A stretch of 60,000 nt of DNA, taken from positions 275,001-335,000 of the forward strand of contig NC_092670.1 of NCBI RefSeq assembly GCF_964355755.1, in the 5' to 3' direction. The notes beneath the pieces were generated by a model. It was not told where the DNA came from. It saw only the letters and a program-made list of their open reading frames with translations, and searched no databases. Each line of letters starts with the position of its first letter. The stretch's first letter is position 1. Source of the DNA: Antedon mediterranea (lineage: Eukaryota; Echinodermata; Crinoidea; Comatulida; Antedonidae). The translations under genes were made by a program, and so were the position numbers. Of this stretch, positions 1 to 12,200 are shown piece by piece.

Positions 1-159
1 ATGTATTCAACAAATCACACTTAGGTGATACATTTCCCTTAAATACTTAAAGCAATAAATATTTAATTGTTCTGAGTTCTCAAAACTGCTGAAGTCCAAG
101 TTAATTAGAAAATTGATCCAATTAAAATATTTAGGCTTACTTTACGGTTATTTTTTCAG

Positions 160-259
160 ATTCTTGACAGAAAGAATGCAGAACTTGAAGATATTACGAA
201 CCACTACAGATCAAAAGGTTCAGAACTTGAAGAAAACAAAAGAAAACTAGACAAAAAAG
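160..259 (+). CDS. CEP112: CEP112 exon w1 (first in window)
   Basis: A tttttcag acceptor ends at 159 and the donor AAG|gttaga follows 259. The exon gives 33 codons plus one base, starting ILDRKNAELED. The next codon is completed by TG of the following exon. A SINE begins only about 6-10 bases past the donor. Confidence 0.8.
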
Positions 260-3200
260 GTTAGAGGGATGTACTAGTACACCAGGGTAACCACCTACTT
301 ATCTCGAAAGATGTACTAGGTTCTTTGAAGTGCAGATGAGCTAGACCTCTTCAGTCAAAGACTGGTCTCCCAGAAGGCCCAGTTATGATCAGTGGCTGTG
401 ATATACTAGTACACCGGAGTAACCACCTACTCATCTCGAAAGATGTACTAGGTTCTCTAAAATGCACAGCTAGATGTGTACACTGGACCTATGGTTTATA
501 GTCCTTATCCGCAAAGACTTGTTCTACTACCAGAACATGGAGCAAGTGAGCCTCGAACCCTTGCCAATGTTAAGGCTACATATTATGGTTCCACTGTCTT
601 AACCGTTTGGCCACTCACTTATAATATATAATAACTTGTGTATGATAATTACAGGACTAATAAGTTATTTGTTGTTTTGATAGTGAACATGTTGACCAAT
701 GAGGTGACTCTACTTAAAGAAAGCAAAGAGCGACAGGTAACAGAACTGAAAGCAGTGATGGAACACAAAGCTAAAACATCACAAAATAAACTTGAGAAAA
801 TGGTAAGGAGTCTGGAAAATAATTTGTCATCACACATAGGCTACTTAACATGTTCCAAATTGAAATGTGAATCTGATGAGAGGAACTATAAAGGAAATTT
901 GCTTAATGTTTATTTTTGAAAATAAAAGAAAGTCACTTAGTACTAATAATGTAACTTTAATAACCTTTTATGTAGATTTAAGTCATGTTTTTTATTCTCA
1001 ACATCATGTATAGTTTTTTACTGTATATAATATACAGTAATTTTACACTGGGACTTTATGAGCTATAGAGCTTCATTGTCTCTCTAGAAGAACAAATAAG
1101 TGAAATGTAAGGGGTTTTTCCCAAACAGATGCATGATGCTGTGGCAGATTTTGAACAAGAGAAACTTGAAATGCAAAAACTGCACACCAAAAATATCCAA
1201 GATATTCTACAAGATACAAATGCAAGACTACAGCAAATGGAGGAGGATTATGGAACTCAAGTGAACAAACATGTAAGTTAATAAGCAAGTACCATAATAG
1301 CAGGTAGGTTTATCTTGCAATCACAAAGTTCAGAGTTTACATTTGAAGCATTGTTGTGAATAATAGTGGGCCAAGTAGTTTAGTATTTTTATTTATTTTA
1401 CCTTTATAGAGGGTGACCCTAAACAGCGTATGCTAACAATCAAGGGCCCTTCAAGAAGTGTTATGATAAGTGTGTGTAACAGTGGCTATGTGGGTAAGCT
1501 GATGTACCTATTTTGTTATTCAAAACAATTCATGTTTATCATCTTTTTCTTTGTCAATAATTAAGACGACCGTGATAAGCCAACTTGAGCTGCGACTTCA
1601 GGAGTTAATGGAAGAATCTGAAAATCTTGCAGCGTCAAAATTAATCCTTAATGAGGAGAAAATGCAGCTTAGTGAAAGAAATAACCTATTTGCAGAAGAA
1701 CTTAGAACAACAAAAACAATGTATGTGTAAAGTTCTCAATGTAGTTAGTATAAAGTACAAATTACGTCAGAGTAGGGCAAACATCCGACAAATTAATCGA
1801 TACGTTTTAAACAGATTTGAAACTCTTCAGCGGGATTACATTAGGCTTCAGGAAGAGAGTGAGAGAGAACAAAGGAACCTCCAGACAAAATCTGATGCCA
1901 GCATGGAGTACCTCAAACAGGAACACTCTCTAGCATTGGCCAAGGTAATTTTTCCTAATAATTGAGGTGGTTCAGCTTGGCAAATACAGGATCCTAAAAT
2001 AGCTTAAGTTACTCGCAGATTTATAACCTAAATGGAACTATACATAATTGTTTAAAGCTCTGTCTACACTATCAAACATTATGTGATGTGCCCATATATG
2101 GACATGATGATGTCATATCACTACCATATTTGAGTATATCACTACCATAGAGCTTTCGAATATAATCAATGTTGATTTAGCTGTTGTCCTCAAAATGTAC
2201 ATTTTTCATTCAGGCAAATGACACAATCAACGAAATGATGCAACAAATTCAAGAATTAAAGAAATCTTTACAAGAGAGTGAACAACAGCGGCAACGACAG
2301 CTTAGAGTAAGTGGAACACTTTAGTTTAGTCATGTTATACTCTTACAAAGTGTGTAAAAGGCAGCTTAGAGTAAGTGAAACACTTTAGTTTAGTCATGTT
2401 ATACTCTTACAAAGTGTGTAAAAGGCAGCTTAGAGTAAGTGGAACACTTTAGTTTAGTCATGTTATACTCTTACAAAGTGTGTAAAAGGCAGCTTAGAGT
2501 AAGTGAAACACTTTAGTTTAGTCATGTTATACTCTTACAAAGTGTGTAAAAGGCAGCTTAGAGTAAGTGGAACACTTTAGTTTAGTCATGTTATACTCTT
2601 ACAAAGTGTGTAAAAGGCAGCTTAGAGTAAGTGAAACACTTTAGTTTAGTCATGTTATACTCTTACAAAGTGTGTAAAAGGCAGCTTAGAGTAAGTGGAA
2701 CACTTTAGTTTAGTCATGTTATACTCTTACAAAGTGTGTAAATAACAGCTTAGAGTAAGTGGCACACTTTAGTTTAGTCATGTTATACTCTTACAAAGTG
2801 TGTAAAAGACAGCTTAGAGTAAGTGGAACACTTTAGTTTAGTCATGTTATACTCTTACAAAGTGTGTAAAAGACAGCTTAGAGTAAGTGGAACACTTTAG
2901 TTTAGTCATGTTATACTCTTACAAAGTGTGTAAAAGGCAGCTTAGAGTAAGTGAAACACTTTAGTTTAGTCATGTTATACTCTTACAAAGTGTGTAAAAG
3001 GCAGCTTAGAGTAAGTGGAACACTTTAGTTTAGTCATGTTATACTCTTACAAAGTGTGTAAATAACAGCTTAGAGTAAGTGGCACACTTTAGTTTAGTCA
3101 TGTTATACTCTTACAAAGTGTGTAAAAGACAGCTTAGAGTAAGTGGAACACTTTAGTTTAGTCATGTTATACTCTTACAAAGTGTGTAAAAGACAGCTTA

Positions 3201-6200
3201 GAGTAAGTGGAACACTTTAGTTTAGTCATGTTATACTCTTACAAAGTGTGTAAAAGGCAGCTTAGAGTAAGTGAAACACTTTAGTTTAGTCATGTTATAC
3301 TCTTACAAAGTGTGTAAAAGACAGCTTAGAGTAAGTGGAACACTTTAGTTTAGTCATGTTATACTCTTAAAAAGTGTGTAAAAGACAGCTTAGAGTAAGT
3401 GAAACACTTTAGTTTAGTCATGTTATACTCTTACAAAGTGTGTAAAAGACAGCTTAGAGTAAGTGGCACACTTTAGTTTAGTCATGTTATACTCTTACAA
3501 AGTGTGTAAAAGACAGCTTAGAGTAAGTGGAACACTTTAGTTTAGTCATGTTATACTCTTACAAAGTGTGTAAAAGGCAGCTTAGAGTAAGTGGAACACT
3601 TTAGTTTAGTCATGTTATACTCTTACAAAGTGTGTAAAAGGCAGCTTAGAGTAAGTGAAACACTTTAGTTTAGTCATGTTATACTCTTACAAAGTGTGTA
3701 AAAGGCAGCTTAGAGTAAGTGGAACACTTTAGTTTAGTCATGTTATACTCTTACAAAGTGTGTAAAAGGCAGCTTAGAGTAAGTGAAACACTTTAGTTTA
3801 GTCATGTTATACTCTTACAAAGTGTGTAAAAGACAGCTTAGAGTAAGTGGCACACTTTAGTTTAGTCATGTTATACTCTTACAAAGTGTGTAAAAGGCAG
3901 CTTAGAGTAAGTGGAACACTTTAGTTTAGTCATGTTATACTCTTACAAAGTGTGTAAAAGGCAGCTTAGAGTAAGTGGAACACTGTAGTTTAGTCATGTT
4001 ATACTCTTACAAAGTGTGTAAAAGGCAGCTTAGAGTAAGTGGAACACTTTAGTTTAGTCATGTTATACTCTTACAAAGTGTGTAAAAGACAGCTTAGAGT
4101 AAGTGGCACACTTTAGTTTAGTCATGTTATACTCTTACAAAGTGTGTAAAAGACAGCTTAGAGTAAGTGGAACACTTTAGTTTAGTCATGTTATACTCTT
4201 ACAAAGTGTGTAAAAGGCAGCTTAGAGTAAGTGAAACACTTTAGTTTAGTCATGTTATACTCTCACAAAGTGTAAAAGACAGCTTAGAGTAAGTGGAACA
4301 CTTTAGTTTAGTCATGTTATACTCTTACAAAGTGTGTAAAAGGCAGCTTAGAGTAAGTGAACACTTTAGTTTAGTCATGTTATACTCTTACAAAGTGTGT
4401 AAAAGACAGCTTAGAGTAAGTGGAACACTTTAGTTTAGTCATGTTATACTCTTACAAAGTGTGTAAAAGACAGCTTAGAGTAAGTGGAACACTTTAGTTT
4501 AGTCATGTTATACTCTTACAAAATGTGTAAAAGACAGCTTAGAGTAAGTGAAACACTTTAGTTTAGTCATGTTATACTCTTACAAAGTGTGTAAAAGGCA
4601 GCTTAGAGTAAGTGAAACACTTTAGTTTAGTCATGTTATACTCTTACAAAGTGTGTAAAAGACAGCTTAGAGTAAGTGGAACACTTTAGTTTAGTCATGT
4701 TATACTCTTACAAAGTGTGTAAAAGGCAGCTTAGAGTAAGTGAAACACTTTAGTTTAGTCATGTTATACTCTTACAAAGTGTGTAAAAGACAGCTTAGAG
4801 TAAGTGGAACACTTTAGTTTAGTCATGTTATACTCTTACAAAGTGTGTAAAAGACAGCTTAGAGTAAGTGGAACACTTTAGTTTAGTCATGTTATACTCT
4901 TACAAAGTGTGTAAAAGACAGCTTAGAGTAAGTGGCACACTTTAGTTTAGTCATGTTATACTCTTACAAAGTGTGTAAAAGGCAGCTTAGAGTAAGTGGC
5001 ACACTTTAGTTTAGTCAGTTATACTCTTACAAAGTGTGTAAAAGACAGCTTAGAGTAAGTGGAACACTTTAGTTTAGTCATGTTATACTCTTACAAAGTG
5101 TGTAAAAGACAGCTTAGAGTAAGTGGAACACTTTAGTTTAGTCATGTTATACTCTTACAAAGTGTGTAAAAGACAGCTTAGAGTAAGTGGAACACTTTAG
5201 TTTAGTCATGTTATACTCTTACAAAGTGTGTAAAAGACAGCTTAGAGTAAGTGGCACACTTTAGTTTAGTCATGTTATACTCTTACAAAGTGTGTAAAAG
5301 ACAGCTTAGAGTAAGTGGCACACTGTAGTTTAGTCATGTTATACTCTTACAAAGTGTGTAAAAGACAGCTTAGAGTAAGTGGCACACTTTAGTTTAGTCA
5401 TGTTATACTCTTACAAAGTGTGTAAAAGGCAGCTTAGAGTAAGTGAAACACTGTAGTTTAGTCATGTTATACTCTTACAAAGTGTGTAAAAGACAGCTTA
5501 GAGTAAGTGGAACACTGTAGTTTAGTCATGTTATACTCTTACAAAGTGTGTAAAAGACAGCTTAGAGTAAGTGAAACACTTTAGTTTAGTCATGTTATAC
5601 TCTTACAAAGTGTGTAAAAGGCAGCTTAGAGTAAGTGGAACACTTTAGTTTAGTCATGTTATACTCTTACAAAGTGTGTAAAAGGCAGCTTAGAGTAAGT
5701 GAAACACTGTAGTTTAGTCATGTTATACTCTTACAAAGTGTGTAAAAGACAGCTTAGAGTAAGTGGAACACTTTAGTTTAGTCATGTTATACTCTTACAA
5801 AGTGTGTAAAAGGCAGCTTAGAGTAAGTGGCACACTGTAGTTTAGTCATGTTATACTCTTACAAAGTGTGTAAAAGGCAGCTTAGAGTAAGTGAACACTT
5901 TAGTTTAGTCATGTTATACTCTTACAAAGTGTGTAAAAGGCAGCTTAGAGTAAGTGAAACACTGTAGTTTAGTCATGTTATACTCTTACAAAGTGTGTAA
6001 AAGGCAGCTTAGAGTAAGTGGCACACTTTAGTTTAGTCATGTTATACTCTCACAAAGTGTAAAAGGCAGCTTAGAGTAAGTGAAACACTTTAGTTTAGTC
6101 ATGTTATACTCTCACAAAGTGTAAAAGACAGCTTAGAGTAAGTGGAACACTTTAGTTTAGTCATGTTATACTCTCACAAAGTGTAAAAGACAGCTTAGAG

Positions 6201-9200
6201 TAAGTGGAACACTTTAGTTTAGTCATGTTATACTCTCACAAAGTGTAAAAGACAGCTTAGAGTAAGTGGAACACTTTAGTTTAGTCATGTTATACTCTTA
6301 CAAAGTGTGTAAAAGGCAGCTTAGAGTAAGTGGAACACTTTAGTTTAGTCATGTTATACTCTTACAAAGTGTGTAAAAGACAGCTTAGAGTAAGTGAAAC
6401 ACTTTAGTTTAGTCATGTTATACTCTTACAAAGTGTGTAAAAGGCAGCTTAGAGTAAGTGGAACACTTTAGTTTAGTCATGTTATACTCTTACAAAGTGT
6501 GTAAAAGACAGCTTAGAGTAAGTGGCACACTTTAGTTTAGTCATGTTATACTCTTACAAAGTGTGTAAAAGGCAGCTTAGAGTAAGTGAAACACTTTAGT
6601 TTAGTCATGTTATACTCTTACAAAGTGTGTAAAAGGCAGCTTAGAGTAAGTGAAACACTGTAGTTTAGTCATGTTAACAAAGCAACTAGAATCATATTGA
6701 GGATTTATACTAGAAGAATAAATTATTCTTGTTGCATATAACACCCTTTTCAAACTAAAATAATATAATTAACTGATTAAACAGTTTTAGTTAAGTCATG
6801 TTATATTTCTACAAAGTATGTAAAAGAACACATACTAGTTAGGTTAGCTGAACTTATTCTTAATGTTTAATAAAGCAATTTGAAAATGTTTGAAATCAAT
6901 CAAGTAGGGGAAAATGTGTTTAAAAGTATGATATACTATCATCATTGTATTATTTTTATTATATTTATTTTTCTCAAAAAGTATAAATAAATGCATATAT
7001 GAATGAATAAAAAAAAATACAGGAGGAGGGCAGACAAACTGAGGAACAAGTTGCTATAACCTTAAAGGTTTTGACTGCCTTCATTAGTACCTACCCTGTA
7101 TTAGTATCATCTCAACCATTTCCTTATAATTAAAGTCTTTTATGATTTGTATTGTTCAGGAATGGGAATCAGTTCAAAAGCAAGATAAAATGCATGTAGA
7201 ACATCTACATGAGAACAAAATACACAGCCTCAAGAAAGAACATGAACAAGAACAACAAGAAACAACAAGAAAAATAAGAAAACTAGAAAATACTCTAAGG
7301 TAATCATTGCTAGAACAACATTATCAAATTTTACCACATCATTCACTATAATTAGCTGTCGTAAGGTGGTTTCATGAATGATTTTGAAATCAAAACGGTA
7401 CTAGGTATGATCAACTAGCGTTCTTGTCACCAACTAGCCATCTAGTGATAGTGATGATCACATCATTCACTACAAACTCTCCTTTCCTCATTTGTATTTA
7501 GTAACAGTAATCTTTGTTTTAATTTTCTTATCAACTTTGTGTTTAGTGATAATTATAATGTTTCTATTGTAGAGAGAAAGAAGAACAGATTTTAAAATTA
7601 ATTGAAAACCAGAAAGCTCAGTCCTTGCAGTCACAACAAGCTATTGAGGACTTTAGAGACCAGATTAAGAAAAACTCATCCAAGATGTTTGATGATATGA
7701 AGCAGCAGGTACAGAACATTTAACATTGTAACCACTTTTAGAAGATAGCTATGAAGCCTATGATGATATTTTGTTACAGAAAAAAATACAAAATTATGGA
7801 GGTCGTGAGATGATCTGTCTTTTTTGTGTGTGTTTGCCTTTTTTATTTCAACTTTTTTTTTCTAATGTGATGCAGTTGATCTTGGACGTACGTATCCAAT
7901 AAAAGTAAAATGAAATGATAATCACCATTACTATCCTATCAACATTGTTCAACCGTAAGCGCTAATTTGATTGAAATGATCTGTTTCTGAAAGTTTTTAT
8001 TTCTATTTTGATATTTGTCTCTTCTTCTTGAAAGATGATCCAAGTTGAATCTGACCTTCAGATGTCAAAGTCACTTAGGGAACAACAAGCAAGGGAGTTC
8101 ACTAAACAGCATCAAGAAGAAACACAGAAATATGAGAACATGGTCAGTCTATGAAATGTTATGGTCATTGTATGTTACCCTGGTCATGTTATGCTACCAT
8201 GGTCATTTTATTCTACACTGGTCATTTTATGCTACCATGGTCATTTTATTCTACACTGGTCATGTTATGATACACTGGTCATTGTATGTTACCCTGGTCA
8301 TTTTATGCTACCATGGTCATTTTATTCTACACTGGTCATGTTATGCTACACTGGTCATGTTATGCTACACTGGTCATTGTATGTTACCCTGGTCATTTTA
8401 TGCTACCATGATCATATTATGCTACCGTTGTCATTTTATTCTACCATGGTCATTTTATTCTACACTAGTCATTGTATGTTGCCCTGGTCATTTTATGCTA
8501 CCATGGTCATTTTATTCTACACTGGTCATTGTATGTTACATACCATGGTCATTTTATTCTACACTGGTCATTTTATGCAACCCTACTGATAAATGATTTA
8601 TGTTTAGCTTTCAGATTTGAAGCTTCGTTTTGAAAAAGAGAAAGTGCAGCTTTTACAAGATTATCATATTGAGAAAGAAACTATACGACAAAATCTTGAT
8701 CAAGAGTTAGAAACACAAATAAATCGATTACAAGGGGAACTTGAAAAACAGAAAAGTGCGGCAAAACACAAACAAGAAAATGATGCAAAGGTAACTACAA
8801 TAAATTGACAATGTATTTTGTCAAATAATTTCTCTGTATTATTAACAATATGCATGAATTTCCTAGGTGGTTTTAATGTACATGTAGTTTAAAACCTTCC
8901 CAGTACAATTCTGGTCATTTAGACAGACAACCCTACAAAGTCTCTATCTATCTATCTACCTGGATTTTGAGACTTAAAGCATCAATGCTTCAGTCCCTCT
9001 CTTGACCAGAACATATTCTTCTTTGATTCATATGGTCTGTAGGTTTACAAAATGGTTTGATTATTGTTTCCATACTTCACAATAAAATACTTTTAAAAGG
9101 CATGATCAAGTTTATTTCTGTCATTATTATTTCTGTGCACTGTAGGCAATTGCTGATCTTGAATTACATATAAGCAAACTCAAAGAAGAGCTGATTCAAA

Positions 9201-12200
9201 ATAATTCCCTGCGAAAACAGCAGTTAACAGAACTGGGTATGTTAAGGGAAGAAGAGAAACAAACTGCTAACAGGGATTACCACTCACAGGTATGTTTTCT
9301 TATTTTATCTTATATCATCACTTCTTTTAATGATACAGTACCCCTGACCCCTAACCCTAACCCCTGAAACCATAGTTGTTGTGTTATTTTGTTGAATAGG
9401 CCATCTTAATGTCACATAATGTTTAAAGGAAAAAATTATTTGGAAGTAACCATTTATTTTTTCTTATTTTATAAGCAAAATCTTTATTTTTTTGGGGCAA
9501 AATTGAATAACTACAATTTTGAGGGACAATACATTATTTTGAATTATTGTCATTTATATTGACAGGAATTTGTTTACAGATTTCTTTATAGATTTCTTTA
9601 TAATTTCTTTTGTGTATTACGTATATGTAAATCCCAAACAATTCAGTTTTTACTGCAATTTTTAAATATTTTAAATATTATTAATTAGCATAAAACAATT
9701 ATTTTACAAATATATATGGTTTGACAATGATGTTGGTTCATTACAATATACACCAGCTTTTACAGCTTGTAACATATGTTACTGCCTCTGATTTAATTGA
9801 TAAAAACATCTGGTTTTGGAAATGTAATGATATACAATCACAGTAATGGATTCTCCGAAATAATTGATTATTTAAAAAATATTGTAAAAAGAAATTTGAA
9901 GCTTTTGCTGAAGTAGCAATAATTTGAATTCACAATACTGTATTTAATTAGTGCACAGTAGAACCCTGCTTTGGAACACCCCCATTCAGGGGATGCTTCT
10001 CTTGAAACAAGAGCAATGTGTTTTAATACCATGCCTTTGATTATTGATAGAAACATCTGGTTTCATTAAAATATTACACAATTTGCCAAACATTAAAATT
10101 CTTTACTGTAGTAACAAAACACCTTTTAAAAATCAGAATCAGCATATCAGGTGATTGTACAGATGAACATTTGTTGAAACAAATCGTAAGAAAGAGAAAA
10201 TATACACAGACCTTTATTACTGCATTTTATAGTTTTGTGAGTTAATATTGCAAGTGTTCAGGTATTGACACTGTTTTACAATTCTTATATTATTGTTGAT
10301 ATTTTCACAAACTTGGACAATAAATCTTGTAGAAGACCTCATAAAATGTGTCATTTTCTAATTTCTAATTAAAATTTCAGTTTTATATTTCTACTTATAT
10401 AGTAAACTATCAATCATAAAAACGAATTCTGTCTTGTGTTATTATTTCTAGTGAAACAAAATCTTAGATTTGTGTTAGTTCATATCAAAACGAATTCTGT
10501 CAATTATTTCTAGTGAATAAAAAATCTTAAATTTGTGTTTGTGAGTTTTGGTGTGGCGCCATGTATTTGGGATGATTGATTATTATCAGGAATTTGAATG
10601 CTCAGAGATCGATTAACATTAAAGTTTTTACTTCACAGCTGACTAGATTACAATCAGAATTGGAGCAGAAGCGATTACAAGAGCAACAACAGCATACCAT
10701 TGAATTAGAAAAGACCATTGAACAAGTGAGCAATTTAATTTAATTAAATTCCCAGAGGTTTTACAAAAAATATTGATTTTTTTTTTCAACTGCATATTGC
10801 TTCTAACTCTCTTGTATTAAACATATTATACGACATTAGCAAATTAGTGATTCAATTATTTGTGCGATGTTAAATATGATGTTCATTTGGAAATGTAATG
10901 ATAGAGAATCACAGTAATGGATTCTCCTAACTATTTGATTATTTGAAAAAAATTGTAAAAAAATTTGGCTGAAGGAGCAAAAACTTGAATTAGCAATACG
11001 GTAATTTATTAATTAATTTAAAATGCGAATTTATTATACGCAGTAGAACTCTGCTATTTTCCCTTATTCAGTCAGGGGATACTTCTCTTGAAACAAGAGC
11101 AACATGTTTTAATACCATGACCAACTCCACTTCAAGACACACCTATTAAAAGGACACTTTTAATAGGTTAAATCCTGAGAGGTGTCCTCTTAAAGGGGCT
11201 TGTACTGTATTCATAAAAAGGTGCATTGCATAATATATCATCTTTATATTTTATACTGGACAATGTTTTTGTTTTTTTAGTCAAATAAGAAATTGAAAGA
11301 CGTTGAAAAGGAATACAAACAGAGGTTAACCAAATCAGCTGAAGTAAGTATGTGATAATATTGATAACAACATTACAGTTGATAAATGTTAACATTGATG
11401 TTCAATGTAATTACAAAAAAGGGAAATTTGCTTTTTCTTTACATTTTTTAAAAATATGTTTTTTTATTTTATCAACAGACAATAGCAGGCTTAAAGACTG
11501 CAGTTGAAGACATGAGACAAAAATCTAAAGGGTGAGGAATTTTTACATTTTATGACTGCAATGATATATTAATTACAATCCTTTTCTTATAAATAAATGA
11601 TTATTGTTTATCAGAGAGAAAACTACAGCACAATTTGAGAAAAATGAAATGAGAATGAAACTACATGAAGAAAATGAGGGCATGAGGCAAATTCACGAAG
11701 CTGCAACAAGGGTAAGGGTTTACATTTTGTTATTTTCAATAAATTTTAATGTTTATGAATCCCTTGTATCTTTTTGTTTGAATGTCATCTGTATATTTTT
11801 GTATTGGTTTAAGAGGGCGTCTTTTAGTCAGCTGCACTCTGTAGTACAACCTTTGTAAAATCAAGTTGAATAAATAAATAAATGAGATATGAAGAGTGAT
11901 AAACTTTGAGGGAATGAATGCCCAAAATAATGAATAAAAAGTAATAAAAATAATAATATGGAATATAAAATTAGATAACATAAATTGGGTATCCAGTATT
12001 CTTGTTAATATTAATATGGATTATGAATAGGACAGTTTGTTCATAGTTGTTACCCATCTTTTTTTGTGGTTGTAGGTATTGCAAACATCATTAGACTCAA
12101 ATAAAAACAAAGTAAGACAACTGGAGAAGAGGCTAAAACAAAAAGAATTTGAACATAAGGAACAAGTTAGTGTTAATATTTCATTCATTTTATAATAATG

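Noticed and set aside
8045-8596. 183- and 142-codon plus-strand frames rich in H, W, Y and C
   Set aside because: They are created by the 19-bp array in an intron; the only real coding part is exon w9.
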